64,000 nt of DNA from the NCBI RefSeq assembly GCF_016462545.1, contig NZ_JAEMTA010000010.1, positions 1 through 64,000 on the forward strand. Reading direction: 5' to 3'. The notes under the pieces were generated by a model. The model ran no database searches. It saw nothing but the letters and a program-made list of their open reading frames with translations, and was not told the origin of the DNA. A program made the translations under genes and the position numbers. Below, in pieces: positions 25,087 to 34,328 of this stretch (position 1 is its first letter; each line of letters opens with the position of its first letter). Source of the stretch: Mycolicibacterium sp. (GTDB lineage Bacteria; Actinomycetota; Actinomycetes; Mycobacteriales; Mycobacteriaceae).

Positions 25087-26009
25087 CAGAAATACCCCTC
25101 CCGCTTGCGGTCTTCCATGCCTGCTTCCGAGATTCTGTCGTCGGCACGGGTGGCGCCGCGTTCGGTCAACCGGGAGACCGCGGTCTCGGCGATCACCTCC
25201 GAGACCGTGCGCGCGGTCGACTCGACACAACCGGTGCACGTGACGTCACCGACGGTGCGGAATCGCACGACCTTGTCGATGACCTTCTCGTCCTTGCGCG
25301 GCTGCAGGTACTTGTGGACGGCGAGCAGCATGCCGTCCCGCTCGAAGACCTGACGCTCGTGCGCGTAGTAGATCGAGGGCAGCGTGATCTTCTCGGCCCC
25401 GATGTAGGACCAGATGTCGAACTCGGTCCAGTTGGAGATCGGGAACGCCCGGATGTGCTCACCCTTGTGGTGGCGCCCGTTGTAGAGGTTCCACAGCTCG
25501 GGGCGTTGCGCCTTGGGGTCCCACTGGCCGAACTCGTCGCGGAAGCTGAACACCCGCTCCTTGGCGCGGGCCTTCTCCTCGTCGCGGCGGGCTCCACCGA
25601 AGGCGGCGTCGAATTTGTTCTCGCGCAGGGCGCGCAGGAGGGTGAAGGTCTGCATCGGGTTGCGCGACGGAATGGTCTCCACGACGCGGCCTGCGTCGAT
25701 GTCGTCCTGGACCTTCGCAACGATGAGCCGGACACCGCTCTGGGCGACGAACTCGTCGCGGACCGCCAGGACCTCGTCGAAGTTGTGGCCGGTGTCGACG
25801 TGCAACACCGGGAACGGCAGCCGGCCGGGCCGGAAGGCCTTGAGCGCGAGATGCAGCATGACGATGGAGTCCTTGCCACCGGAGAACATCAGCACCGGCT
25901 TCTCCAACTCCGCGGCGACCTCGCGGATGATGTGGATGGCCTCGGCCTCCAGCGACCGAAGGTGGCTCAGTTCGTACTTGCCGGCCGGATGATCGAGCTG
26001 AGCTGTCAT
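25086..26009 (-). CDS. cysD: Sulfate adenylyltransferase subunit 2 (CysD)
   Basis: A 307-residue ATP-pyrophosphatase of the adenine-nucleotide alpha-hydrolase superfamily. The PP-loop is MFSGGKDSIVMLHLA. Other landmarks are FPVLHVDTGHNFDEVLAVRDE, GGARRDEEKARAKERVFSFRD and LPSIYYAHERQVFERDGMLL. It forms APS from ATP and sulfate with CysN. The start at 26009 follows AGAGGAAG. It is the first gene of cysD-cysNC-cysQ. The 92 bases upstream are unusually AT-rich for the window (TTGCAATTCTGGCTAACTC on the coding strand) and probably contain the promoter. The M. tuberculosis neighbours of cysD, a carbonic anhydrase and the Rrf2 gene, are not adjacent here. Confidence 0.96.
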   Translation of the reverse strand: MTAQLDHPAGKYELSHLRSLEAEAIHIIREVAAELEKPVLMFSGGKDSIVMLHLALKAFRPGRLPFPVLHVDTGHNFDEVLAVRDEFVAQSGVRLIVAKVQDDIDAGRVVETIPSRNPMQTFTLLRALRENKFDAAFGGARRDEEKARAKERVFSFRDEFGQWDPKAQRPELWNLYNGRHHKGEHIRAFPISNWTEFDIWSYIGAEKITLPSIYYAHERQVFERDGMLLAVHKYLQPRKDEKVIDKVVRFRTVGDVTCTGCVESTARTVSEVIAETAVSRLTERGATRADDRISEAGMEDRKREGYF

Positions 26010-26101
26010 GACTTCCTCTTTAAGTTGGTAGAGTTAGCCAGAATTGCAATCATGCCCAGGAATGTAACCGCTGGGCCGCGCGTGTGTCAACGATGGGTCC
26101 G

Positions 26102-27208
26102 TCAACCCACCGTCGTGGGCGCATCCGACGCCTTCACCAAGCGCGTCTGCGGTCGGGCAGGCACGTCGGCGGCCAGGAACCAGCGGAACGCGAGGTTGCC
26201 GAGCGGATAGTCCAGCGTCGTCAGCGAGTTCGGGTGCGCGGTCATCCCCTTCGACAGCACGATCGTCACCGAGCCGTCGGAGTTGGGCACCGCCGTGTGG
26301 CCGTTGATAGAGCTTCGCGCATCGGCCACGCCGGGGGTGGCCATGAATTGGTTCCAGACCACCAGATTCCAGAACCGGCACGCGGGGGGCCGATGCGTGA
26401 CGACGAGCGCCTCGTCGTCGGAGAGCACGAAGCTGCCGTACGCATAGCACGCGTCCCGCGCCGACCAGCCGAAGTTGGCATCCGGCACCTGGTAGGGAGC
26501 GGCGAATTCATTTGCCGTCTGGGATGTTTCGTGGCCAAGGGTATGGACGTCCTCGCTGCGCACCCCGACGGCGAGCGGCAGGATCGCGAACATCGTGCGC
26601 ATCCAGGCCGCGGCGGACCTCAACCGCACCGCGGTCTCGGCGTCGCCGTGGCGGAACGGGTCCGGGTCGTCGAGCGCCTCGATGCGCCACCGAACGGGTC
26701 GACCCACCGCGGGGTCAGCCTGGTAGTCGCGCGTCACCAACGCAGCGGCCCCCGATGTCGGCCCGAGATCGAAGGCGAAGTTGCCATCGGCATCGACGTC
26801 GAGGTCGTCGTCGCGCACGATGGCGACGACCTCGTCGGACCACGCACCCGGTGACGGCTCGTTGTATGCGGTCACCGAGAAGTAGACGCTGTCGCCCCGG
26901 TTCCCGCTGATGCGATAGCGCCGCCGAGGATCGACCGGGCACATGAAGTAATACGCGTCGGTGTTGTCGCCACCCCACCGGCGGTCGGCCCGAAACGGCG
27001 TATTCAGTTCCACCCACTGCGGCCGGCTCGGGTCGGCGAAGAGGTAGGTGTCGAACGCGACGCCGAGGGTGGTCGCCAGCATGCGGTAGCCGTCGGCGAT
27101 GTGTCGATCGTCGGTGACGGCGCGATCGCCCGTGAGGAACGAGGCGTCGAGGCCACCGAGGGTCTCCAACAGTTCACGCCAGGCGGTGGTCGATTCGTGG
27201 TCGGTCAT
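26102..27208 (-). CDS. DUF1214-domain protein
   Basis: A 368-residue protein of the DUF1214 type. A central region RRYRISGNRGDSVYFSVTAYN leads to a C-terminal core with RDACYAYGSFVLSDDEALVVTHRPPACRFWNLVVWNQFM and GSVTIVLSKGMTAHPNSL, usual for this family. No function is firmly established for DUF1214. No signal peptide is evident from the ATG at 27208. Its start overlaps the stop of the TetR gene by four bases, so the regulator and this gene form one operon and the regulator probably controls it. Confidence 0.78.
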   Translation of the reverse strand: MTDHESTTAWRELLETLGGLDASFLTGDRAVTDDRHIADGYRMLATTLGVAFDTYLFADPSRPQWVELNTPFRADRRWGGDNTDAYYFMCPVDPRRRYRISGNRGDSVYFSVTAYNEPSPGAWSDEVVAIVRDDDLDVDADGNFAFDLGPTSGAAALVTRDYQADPAVGRPVRWRIEALDDPDPFRHGDAETAVRLRSAAAWMRTMFAILPLAVGVRSEDVHTLGHETSQTANEFAAPYQVPDANFGWSARDACYAYGSFVLSDDEALVVTHRPPACRFWNLVVWNQFMATPGVADARSSINGHTAVPNSDGSVTIVLSKGMTAHPNSLTTLDYPLGNLAFRWFLAADVPARPQTRLVKASDAPTTVG

Positions 27209-27780
27209 GTGCTGATGCCTCTCGTGATCAGGGTGGCGGTTCGGTCGACCCACGCGTCGTCGAGCGTTGACCCATGGGTGAGCAATGCGAAGAAGGTGAT
27301 GCCCGCGACGGCTTCGACGAGTTCGTCCGCGGTCGCGTCCGGCCGCGCCTCTCCCCTCGCCACGGCGGTCGCCAGCCGATCCGCCAGCCCCTCCGAGAGA
27401 ATGCCGGAGAAGCGTTGCAGCAGTGCGGAATGCAATGTCGAATCGGCGGCCAACTCACCGACCAGGCCCGGTAGCGCGGCCGCGGCAGCCGGCGTGGACA
27501 GCACGTCGGCGCTGCGGCGCACCATCGCGTGCACGTCACTCACCAGCGACCCGGTGTCGGGGAGTTCGGTCGCGTCGCCGATCGGGAACACCGCCTCGTG
27601 GACGAGGTGCGCCTTGCTGGGCCAGCGGCGGTAGATCGCAGGCTTGCTGGTTCCCGCCCGCCTGGCGATGGCATCGACGGAGAGCGCGGCGTAACCGGTC
27701 TCGCCAAGCAGCTCGACCGTCGCCTCGAGAACGGCGCCCACGATGCGCGGATCGCGTGGTCTGCCAAAGTCCGTCGTCAT
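27205..27780 (-). CDS. TetR-family transcriptional regulator
   Basis: A 191-residue regulator with an N-terminal TetR helix-turn-helix (VGAVLEATVELLGETGYAALSVDAIARRAGTSKPAIYRRWPSKAHLV condensed: AGTSKPAIYRRW is the recognition region) and a C-terminal helical ligand-binding domain typical of the TetR_C_16-like group. It is upstream of and overlapping the DUF1214 gene, and divergent from the sulfotransferase gene with only 28 bases between start codons. Binding in that AT-rich gap would affect both directions. Confidence 0.9.
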   Translation of the reverse strand: MTTDFGRPRDPRIVGAVLEATVELLGETGYAALSVDAIARRAGTSKPAIYRRWPSKAHLVHEAVFPIGDATELPDTGSLVSDVHAMVRRSADVLSTPAAAAALPGLVGELAADSTLHSALLQRFSGILSEGLADRLATAVARGEARPDATADELVEAVAGITFFALLTHGSTLDDAWVDRTATLITRGIST

Positions 27781-27808
27781 TACGGAACTGAAAGTAACAT
27801 AAGTCGAT

Positions 27809-29056
27809 GTGACCGACGCCACAGCAGCCCTGGTGCACCTGGATGACCTCGCCCACCCCCGCTTCAGCCCCGAGGCCGAGCAGATCCGCGACGTGATGGC
27901 GTCGCTGGCGCCGGACTGCGTGCTCGACGCCGATGCGCTGCACGCCAGGGCAGCGGCGGACACCGGCCTCGACGACTTCGGCCGTGACGACTACCGGGAG
28001 CGACTCGACGTCTACCTCGCCGACGTCCGCGAACTCGACGGACTCACCGCCGCAGGCACCGTCAACTTCTTCAGCCAACTGCTGCAGGTGCTCAAGAACC
28101 GGTTGTTGCTCACCGACCTCTTGGCACGACACCCCGAGATTCACGACATCGAACTCGAACCGCCGGTCGTCATCGCGGGCCTCCCCCGTACCGGAACGAC
28201 GCATCTGCACAACCTGCTGGGAGCGGGCCCCACCTTCCGCACGCTGCCGTATTGGGAAGGCGTCGAACCCTTTCCGCTATCGTCCGAGGCCGGCATCGAG
28301 CCGGATCCCCGGCGCAGCCGGATGGACATGGCCGTCATGGTGATGAACACCGTCATGCCGCACTTCGCGCTGATGCACGAGATGACCACCGACCACGTGC
28401 ACGAGGAGATCCAGCTGCTCGCCAACGACGTCTCGACGATGCTCATGGAGACGCTGTGTCACGCTCCGCGCTGGCGTGACTACTACCTATCACATGACCA
28501 GACAACGCATTACGAACATCTCGCGACGCAGCTGAAGGCTCTGCAGTTCCTGCGCGGCGGGCGCCGCTGGCTGCTCAAGTCACCGCAGCACCTCGAACAG
28601 CTGGCAGTGCTGGACCGGGTGTTCCCCGGCGTGGTCGTGGTGTGCACGCATCGCGATCCGATTCCAGTGGTGTTGTCGATGATCGCGATGATCACCTACT
28701 CCGCGCGGATGCACCGCGATCCGGTGCCCGTTGCGGAGATCGCCCTGTCTTGGGTCGACCGGCTCCAGGGGATGCTCACCGCCTTCATCCGCGACCGGGA
28801 CCTGATCGGGCCCGGACGTTCGATCGACGTGCGCTTCGACGACTTCATGGCCGACGAGATCGGCGTCACCGAGCAGGTCTATGCGCTGGCCGGAGAGCCG
28901 GTGAGCGATGCGGCGCGCTCGGCGATGTCGGATTATCTCGAGGGCCACCAACGCAATCGGTTGGGGCGGGTGGCGACGTCCTGCGAGATGTTCGGTCTGA
29001 ACCCCGACGATCTGCGGGCCCGTTTCGCGCCGTACGTCGAGCGCTTCCTCTCCTGA
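27809..29056 (+). CDS. PAPS-dependent sulfotransferase-family protein
   Basis: A 415-residue member of the mycobacterial Sulfotransfer_3-type family. The 5'-phosphosulfate loop is VIAGLPRTGTTHLHNLLG, and the 3'-phosphate region is RWLLKSPQHLEQL with VVVCTHRDP. These proteins transfer sulfate from PAPS to lipids, sterols or glycans; the acceptor is unknown. The start is a GTG at 27809. It is divergent from the TetR/DUF1214 operon. The cysD-cysNC-cysQ operon that makes and clears PAPS-related nucleotides lies 1.8 kb away, a suggestive but unproven link. A strong hairpin follows the stop. Confidence 0.85.
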   Translation: MTDATAALVHLDDLAHPRFSPEAEQIRDVMASLAPDCVLDADALHARAAADTGLDDFGRDDYRERLDVYLADVRELDGLTAAGTVNFFSQLLQVLKNRLLLTDLLARHPEIHDIELEPPVVIAGLPRTGTTHLHNLLGAGPTFRTLPYWEGVEPFPLSSEAGIEPDPRRSRMDMAVMVMNTVMPHFALMHEMTTDHVHEEIQLLANDVSTMLMETLCHAPRWRDYYLSHDQTTHYEHLATQLKALQFLRGGRRWLLKSPQHLEQLAVLDRVFPGVVVVCTHRDPIPVVLSMIAMITYSARMHRDPVPVAEIALSWVDRLQGMLTAFIRDRDLIGPGRSIDVRFDDFMADEIGVTEQVYALAGEPVSDAARSAMSDYLEGHQRNRLGRVATSCEMFGLNPDDLRARFAPYVERFLS

Positions 29057-29126
29057 GTGATTCACCGTGCAGGTTGACGTCGAAGACTCTGGACCCGACC
29101 GACGACAGGCCGCAGACCTCCCATGC

Positions 29127-29164
29127 GGGCAGACGACGGCGATGACGCTAGTCGCCGTCTGCCC
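29127..29164. terminator. Hairpin between convergent genes
   Basis: GGGCAGACG near 29127 pairs with CGTCTGCCC ending at 29164, with inner GGCGA/TCGCC pairing and one small bulge. It lies between the converging sulfotransferase and GT39 genes and could terminate both. No U-run is present, which is common in mycobacteria. Confidence 0.5.
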
Positions 29165-29176
29165 TGGGTCGGAGAT

Positions 29177-31090
29177 TCAGGATCGCGGTGATTGCAGGTC
29201 GTAGACGCCGGTGCCGCCCACCTCGGTCTTGGTGAAGGTCTTCTCCACCCAGGCCGTGATGTCGGCCGCCGAGCCCGCTCGCTGCCGGGGAGGACCACCC
29301 CGACCCGAGTCGGCCAGGAAGTACCGCACCTGACCGTCGGCGACGTACTGCTGGAACTGCGCCAGCGTCGGCGACGGATCGTTGCCGGTGAAGCCGCCGA
29401 TGGCCATCAGCGAGCTGCCCGTCTTGAGCTCCAGATCGCTGACCGACATCGAGCCGATACCCGCTGCCGCCCAACGGTTGTCGGCACTCTGCAGGAGTGC
29501 CTCCAGCTCTGGGCTGTCGGCGTGGCCGGGCATGCCGGGACCACCCTTGCCGCCGGGGCCACCCGGTCCGCCGAAGCCGCCCGCCTTCTGCGGCCCCGAC
29601 ATGGTGCCCGGACCGTTGTGCGCACTCGCGGCGTTGTAGATCGAGAAGGCCGCCGGGCCGCCGAGTCCGACGATCGCGGACGCGATGACGACGGCCACCG
29701 TGGCCTTGCCGAGGCGGTGGGCGCGCACCGTCAGCAACAGCGCAAGCACGATCGCTCCGCCGAGGACCACCCAACGGATGGCCGGCCACCAGTCGGGTGT
29801 CCGGTTCAACAGCACGAAGGACCACACCCCCGTGGCGAGCAGCATCACCGCGAGCGCCACCCGGGCCATCAGCGACTCCCGGCGAGAGACCAGCTGCGCG
29901 ACCGCGATACCCACCAGCGCGGCGACGGCGGGTGCCAGGGCCACGTTGTAATACGGGTGCACGGTGCCCGCCATGAAGCTGAACACCGCCCCGGTCACCA
30001 GAAGCCAACCGCCCCAGAGCAATAGGCCGGCACGGATCCGATCAGTGCGCGCGGCGCGACGGGTCAGCCACAGCCCGATGGCCATGCCGATGAGCGCGGC
30101 TGGCAGCAGCCACGACGCCTCGGCGCCCATCGACGCTCCGAACAGGCGACCGATGCCGGGATCCCCTCCGAAGAACAGGTTCATCCCGCCACCGCCGGGA
30201 CCGTGGCCGGGGCCGCCGCCACCCGGACCGCCCTCGTTTCCGGCGATCCGCTCGATCCCGTTGTAGCCGAAGGCCAACTGCAACAGGCTGTTGTCGGTCG
30301 ATCCGGCGATGTAGGGCCGCGACTCGGCGGGCCACAGGCTGACCAATGCGATGTACCAGCCGGCGGAGACGATCATGGTCGCTCCCCCGATGAGCAACGC
30401 GCCCAATCGCTTCCACACGCCGAAGGGCGCCGCGACCAGGAAGGCCAACGCCAGTCCGGGAACGACGAGGAACGCCTGGAGCATCTTGGTCAGGAACGCG
30501 AAGCCGATCGCACAACCCGTCAATGCCATCCACATCGACATACGGCGCACCGTGTTCGCATCGATGGCACGCATCGTGCAGTACGCCGCCACCACCAGAA
30601 GCAGTACCAGCAGCGCATCGGGGTTGTTGAAGCGGAACATCAACGTCGCCACGGGTGTCAGCGCCAGCACCAAGCCTGCGACCAGACCGGCGGACGGGCC
30701 GCTGTTGCGCCGGACGGTGAGATAGAGCACCGCCACTGCGCCGACGCCCATCAGCGCCTCTGGCAGCAGCATGGTGAACTCGTTGAACCCGAACAGCCTG
30801 CCGGACAAGCCCATGACCCACATCGCGGCCGGCGGCTTGTCGACGGTGATGGCGTTGCCGGCGTCCAGCGAGCCGAACAACCAGGCCTTCCAGTCCTGGG
30901 TCCCGGCCTGCGCCGCGGCGGCGTAGTAGGAGTTTGCCCATCCCGAGGAGCCGAGGCCCCAGAGGTAGAGCACGCCGGTGCCGACGAGCAGCGCCCAGAA
31001 CGCCGGTCGTGTCCACCGCGGATCGGGTGGGCTCGAATCGTCGGTCACGGCGTCGGTTCGGACGCCTTCGGCGGTCAGTGTCACAGTCAT
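29177..31090 (-). CDS. GT39/ArnT-like integral membrane glycosyltransferase (copy A)
   Basis: A 637-residue polytopic membrane glycosyltransferase of the PMT/ArnT class. It has a first transmembrane helix (FWALLVGTGVLYLWGLG), the periplasmic first loop WKAWLFGSLDAGNAITVDKPP, and FNEFTMLLPEALMGVGAVAVLYL, then about ten more helices. Such enzymes take a polyprenyl-phosphate sugar and glycosylate an extracytoplasmic lipid or protein. Two extracytoplasmic loops are unusually Gly/Pro-rich (near 29530-29600 and 30180-30240). The start at 31090 has GAGGGA. It lies 22 bases downstream of the GT2-GtrA gene and is a clear paralogue of copy B at 32416-34305. Confidence 0.88.
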   Translation of the reverse strand: MTVTLTAEGVRTDAVTDDSSPPDPRWTRPAFWALLVGTGVLYLWGLGSSGWANSYYAAAAQAGTQDWKAWLFGSLDAGNAITVDKPPAAMWVMGLSGRLFGFNEFTMLLPEALMGVGAVAVLYLTVRRNSGPSAGLVAGLVLALTPVATLMFRFNNPDALLVLLLVVAAYCTMRAIDANTVRRMSMWMALTGCAIGFAFLTKMLQAFLVVPGLALAFLVAAPFGVWKRLGALLIGGATMIVSAGWYIALVSLWPAESRPYIAGSTDNSLLQLAFGYNGIERIAGNEGGPGGGGPGHGPGGGGMNLFFGGDPGIGRLFGASMGAEASWLLPAALIGMAIGLWLTRRAARTDRIRAGLLLWGGWLLVTGAVFSFMAGTVHPYYNVALAPAVAALVGIAVAQLVSRRESLMARVALAVMLLATGVWSFVLLNRTPDWWPAIRWVVLGGAIVLALLLTVRAHRLGKATVAVVIASAIVGLGGPAAFSIYNAASAHNGPGTMSGPQKAGGFGGPGGPGGKGGPGMPGHADSPELEALLQSADNRWAAAGIGSMSVSDLELKTGSSLMAIGGFTGNDPSPTLAQFQQYVADGQVRYFLADSGRGGPPRQRAGSAADITAWVEKTFTKTEVGGTGVYDLQSPRS

Positions 31091-31112
31091 ATTCCCTCGT
31101 TCTAGGTCGATG

Positions 31113-32360
31113 TCAGCTTCGCCGGCGGGGGTGGAACACCCAGCCGCGCAGCAGGACGAAGCGGACGGCGGTCGCCACCAGATTGGCCAACACCAGCACG
31201 GACAGTTCGAGCAGACGGTGTGGTTGGTCGACGAAGGCATGCAGCCCGGCCAGTGCGCCGCTGGTGATCGCGAGCGCGATGGCGAAGACGATCAGGCCTT
31301 CCACGTGGTGGCGCGCCGCCTTCGCACCGCCGGCCACGCCGAACGTGAAGCGTCGGTTCGCGGCCGTGTTGGCGATCGCGGTCAGCAGCAGCGCCGCGAA
31401 GTTGGCGACCTGCGCGCCGATGACCGGGTGCAGCAACGTGAACAGGAGCAGGTATGCCGCCGTCGACGCCACACCGATGGTGCCGAATCGCACCACCTGG
31501 CGAAACAGCGAGTTCGGCGCCGCGGCCGTCGACCGTGATGGAGCCAGTTGCGCCGCAATCGCATTCACCGGAATCGAACCATTGGCGAAGCCGCGCAACA
31601 ACCTACCGACACCCTTGAGGTCGGCGGTGGCGGTCGCGACGATGTCCACCCGGCTATCGGGATCGTCGACCCAGTCGACCGGGACCTCGTGGATGCGTAG
31701 GCCGCTGCGTTCGGCGAGGACCAGTAGCTCGGTGTCGAAGAACCATCCGGTGTCGGTGACGTGGGGCAGCAGTTGGTGCGCGACGTCGGCGCGGATCGCC
31801 TTGAAGCCGCACTGAGCGTCGGAGAAGCGCGCCTGCAGCGTGGACTTCAGGATCAGGTTGTAGCAGCGAGAGATGATCTCGCGCTTGGGGCCTCGCACCA
31901 CCCGTGAGCCACGGCCCAACCGGGTACCGATCGACAGGTCGGAGTGACCGGAGATGAGCGGTGCGACGAGCGGGGCGACCGCGGCGAGATCGGTCGACAG
32001 ATCGACGTCCATGTACGCCAACACCATCGCATCGGACTGCGACCACACCTGATGCAGAGCCCGCCCACGGCCCTTCTGCTCGAGCCGTACCGCCCGGACG
32101 TCGTCGAGTTCCTCGGCGAGCTCGGCTGCGATGCGTGGGGTGTCGTCGACACTGGCGTTGTCGGCGATGGTGATCCGCACCGGATACGGAAAGCTGTCAC
32201 GCAGGTAGCGGTGGAGGCGGTGCACCGAATCCGCGAGCGCGGCCTGCTCGTTGTAGACGGGGATCACGACGTCCAACACCGGAACCCCGAGCGCGCGGGC
32301 CTGCGAGGCGGCATTGGGCCGCGAGCCGAAGGCGATGTCCGCATCCTGAATGTCTGTCAT
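31113..32360 (-). CDS. Bifunctional GT2 glycosyltransferase / GtrA-like membrane protein
   Basis: A 415-residue fusion. The N-terminal GT2 domain (about residues 28-270) has DVVIPVYNEQAALADSV, the nucleotide-sugar DxD-type motif AYMDVDLSTD, and a GFKAIRADVA acceptor loop, as in polyprenyl-phosphate mannose/glucose synthases. The C-terminal ~130 residues are a GtrA-like four-helix membrane domain (FRQVVRFGTIGVASTAAYLLLFTLL through LANLVATAVRFVLLRGWVF). It probably makes a polyprenyl-phosphate sugar and helps present it to the two flanking GT39 enzymes. A PhoP-box-like repeat lies 42 bases before its start. Confidence 0.9.
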   Translation of the reverse strand: MTDIQDADIAFGSRPNAASQARALGVPVLDVVIPVYNEQAALADSVHRLHRYLRDSFPYPVRITIADNASVDDTPRIAAELAEELDDVRAVRLEQKGRGRALHQVWSQSDAMVLAYMDVDLSTDLAAVAPLVAPLISGHSDLSIGTRLGRGSRVVRGPKREIISRCYNLILKSTLQARFSDAQCGFKAIRADVAHQLLPHVTDTGWFFDTELLVLAERSGLRIHEVPVDWVDDPDSRVDIVATATADLKGVGRLLRGFANGSIPVNAIAAQLAPSRSTAAAPNSLFRQVVRFGTIGVASTAAYLLLFTLLHPVIGAQVANFAALLLTAIANTAANRRFTFGVAGGAKAARHHVEGLIVFAIALAITSGALAGLHAFVDQPHRLLELSVLVLANLVATAVRFVLLRGWVFHPRRRS

Positions 32361-32402
32361 GTCTCCATCGTCGGTCGGCAGCGTGTGGTGGCCTCTTGAG
32401 CA

Positions 32403-32420
32403 AGCTATGCGTCAGCTATG
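32403..32420 (-). promoter_or_regulatory. PhoP-box-like direct repeat (box D)
   Basis: On the minus strand: CATAGCT-N4-CATAGCT, a perfect 7-4-7 direct repeat. One base over it aligns with the others as TCATAGC-TGAC-GCATAGC. It overlaps the stop of GT39 copy B and lies 42 bases before the GT2-GtrA start, suggesting an internal promoter. Confidence 0.55.
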
Positions 32421-34305
32421 ACTTGGGCGGCTCGGTCAGGTCGTAGATCTCGACGCCGTCGACCTTCTTCTCGGAGTAGTGCGCCGTGACCCACGCGCTG
32501 ATGTCAGCGGCCTCGCGACTGCCGCTGCTCTCGCGGCCACCGGGCATGCCGAACATCATCGAACGCCCATGGATGAAGTAGTGGATGCGGCCGTCGGCCA
32601 CGTCCTGCTTGAACTCGGCAAGGGTTGGCGCGGGGTCGGTCCCGTTGAAGCCGCCGACTGCCATCACGGGCGCACCGCCGGCCAGTTGATAGCCCGCGGC
32701 ATTGCTGGAGCCGACGACCGCCGCGGTCCACTGGAACCCGTCGGCACCGTCTGCCAGCAGCGCCGTCAGGGTGGGGCCCGCCTCGGGAATGTCGAGGAAT
32801 CCGCCACCGGGACCGCCCGGGCCCCCGAAGGACCCGTGAGCACGCGGCGGCCCCACCGACGGGATGGCCCCGGAGTGCGGCGTGGCCGCGGTGGCGACCG
32901 CATACGCGGTCGGGGCGGCCAGGCAGGCGGCTATGGCGAGCGCGGCCACGCCCGCGGCGACGCGCCCCGGGAGTCGACTCACCACCAGGAGTAGCACCGC
33001 GGCGCCGACGCCTGCGACGGCCACTGCCGCGCCCAGCCACGGTAACCAGTCGTAGCGCCTGGCCAGCAGGACGGCCGCCAGGCTCACCGTGACCAGCACG
33101 GTGCCCGACATCGCGATCGCAGCACGCACGTCGAACCTGTTGCGCCACAGAAGTATTGCCCCGATGCCGATACCCGCCCCGATCGCGGGCGCAAGCGCGA
33201 CGGTGTAGTACTGGTGCAGGATGCCGTTGGCGTAGCTGAACACGATCGCGGTGACCACCAGCCACGTGCCCCACAGAATCAGCCCGGCCCTCGTCGGATC
33301 CGTCCGCGGGGCGCGACGGGTGATGAGCAGTCCGGCGGCGATGCACACCACCGCCGCTGGGATGAGCCAGGCAATGTAGGCACCCATCGAGTTTCCGAAC
33401 AAGCGACCCCAGCCGACGTCGAAGTTCATGTTGCCGAGGCCGCCGGTTTCGTCGCCGGTGAGCCTGCCGAGACCGTTGTAGCCCAGCGCGAGTTCCAGGA
33501 TGCTGTCGTTCTGCGAGCCGCCGACGTATGGGCGCGACGACGCCGGCCACAGTTCGACCAGCAGCAGATACCACCCCCCGCTGACGACCATCGCGGCGAA
33601 GGCTCCGGCCAGCCTGACCAGACGCATCCGCAGCGGAACGGCGGCGGCGACGAGGTAGGCCAACCCGAAGGCGGGCAGGACCAGGAAGGCCTGCAACATC
33701 TTGGCCAGGAACCCGATGCCGACGGCGGCACCGGCGGCGGCGAGCCACCAGCGGCTGCTGTCGCGCTCGCACGCCCGTTGCACGCAGTACGCTCCGGCCA
33801 CCAGCGCGAGGACCAGGAGGGCGTCCGGATTGTTGAACCGAAACATCAGCGCCGCAACGGGTGTCAGGGCGAACACCGCGCCGGCGAGCAACGCCGCCGA
33901 CGGACCGGCGGCGCGGCGTACGGCCGCATAGAGCAGCCCGACGGCGGCGACGCCCTCCAGCGCCTGGGGCACCAGCACGCTCCACGAGCTCAACCCGAAC
34001 AGGCGCACCGAGACGTCCATCACCCACAGCGCACCGGGAGTCTTGTCGACGGTGATCGCATTGCCCGCATCGCTGGACCCGAACAGCATCGCGGTCCAGT
34101 CGCTGGCGCCGGCCTGCGCTGCCGCCGAGTAGAAGCCGTTGGCCCAGCCGCTCGCGGACAGGTTCCACAGGTAGAGCACGGCGGTCGTCAGCAGCAGGGC
34201 CCCCAATGCGACACGCTCAACGCGCGTCAGGGGCGATCGGCGCACGTCGGCGGCATCGACATCGCCGTCGGCGGCATCCGCTGGGCGCGTGAGAACGGCA
34301 GTCAC
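32416..34305 (-). CDS. GT39/ArnT-like integral membrane glycosyltransferase (copy B)
   Basis: A 629-residue paralogue of copy A with the same landmarks: VLYLWNLSASGWANGFYSAAAQAG, MLFGSSDAGNAITVDKTPGALW, LTPVAALMFRFNNPDALLVLALV and a C-terminal extracytoplasmic domain ending in YSEKKVDGVEIYDL. The first large loop and C-terminal part are Gly-rich but differ from copy A, so donor or acceptor may differ. The start is uncertain. GTG at 34305 places a PhoP-box-like repeat 44 bases upstream, the spacing seen at sister promoters. GTG at 34338 overlaps the kinase stop by 10 bases and has no evident ribosome-binding site. Confidence 0.87.
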   Translation of the reverse strand: MTAVLTRPADAADGDVDAADVRRSPLTRVERVALGALLLTTAVLYLWNLSASGWANGFYSAAAQAGASDWTAMLFGSSDAGNAITVDKTPGALWVMDVSVRLFGLSSWSVLVPQALEGVAAVGLLYAAVRRAAGPSAALLAGAVFALTPVAALMFRFNNPDALLVLALVAGAYCVQRACERDSSRWWLAAAGAAVGIGFLAKMLQAFLVLPAFGLAYLVAAAVPLRMRLVRLAGAFAAMVVSGGWYLLLVELWPASSRPYVGGSQNDSILELALGYNGLGRLTGDETGGLGNMNFDVGWGRLFGNSMGAYIAWLIPAAVVCIAAGLLITRRAPRTDPTRAGLILWGTWLVVTAIVFSYANGILHQYYTVALAPAIGAGIGIGAILLWRNRFDVRAAIAMSGTVLVTVSLAAVLLARRYDWLPWLGAAVAVAGVGAAVLLLVVSRLPGRVAAGVAALAIAACLAAPTAYAVATAATPHSGAIPSVGPPRAHGSFGGPGGPGGGFLDIPEAGPTLTALLADGADGFQWTAAVVGSSNAAGYQLAGGAPVMAVGGFNGTDPAPTLAEFKQDVADGRIHYFIHGRSMMFGMPGGRESSGSREAADISAWVTAHYSEKKVDGVEIYDLTEPPKS

Positions 34306-34328
34306 TGCACCGATTCTCGAAGGTCCGG

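Noticed and set aside
29530..30240. Repetitive GGPGG-type segments in the GT39 gene, considered as DNA repeats
   Set aside because: They are low-complexity coding for Gly/Pro-rich loops, not phased nucleotide repeats or a CRISPR array.
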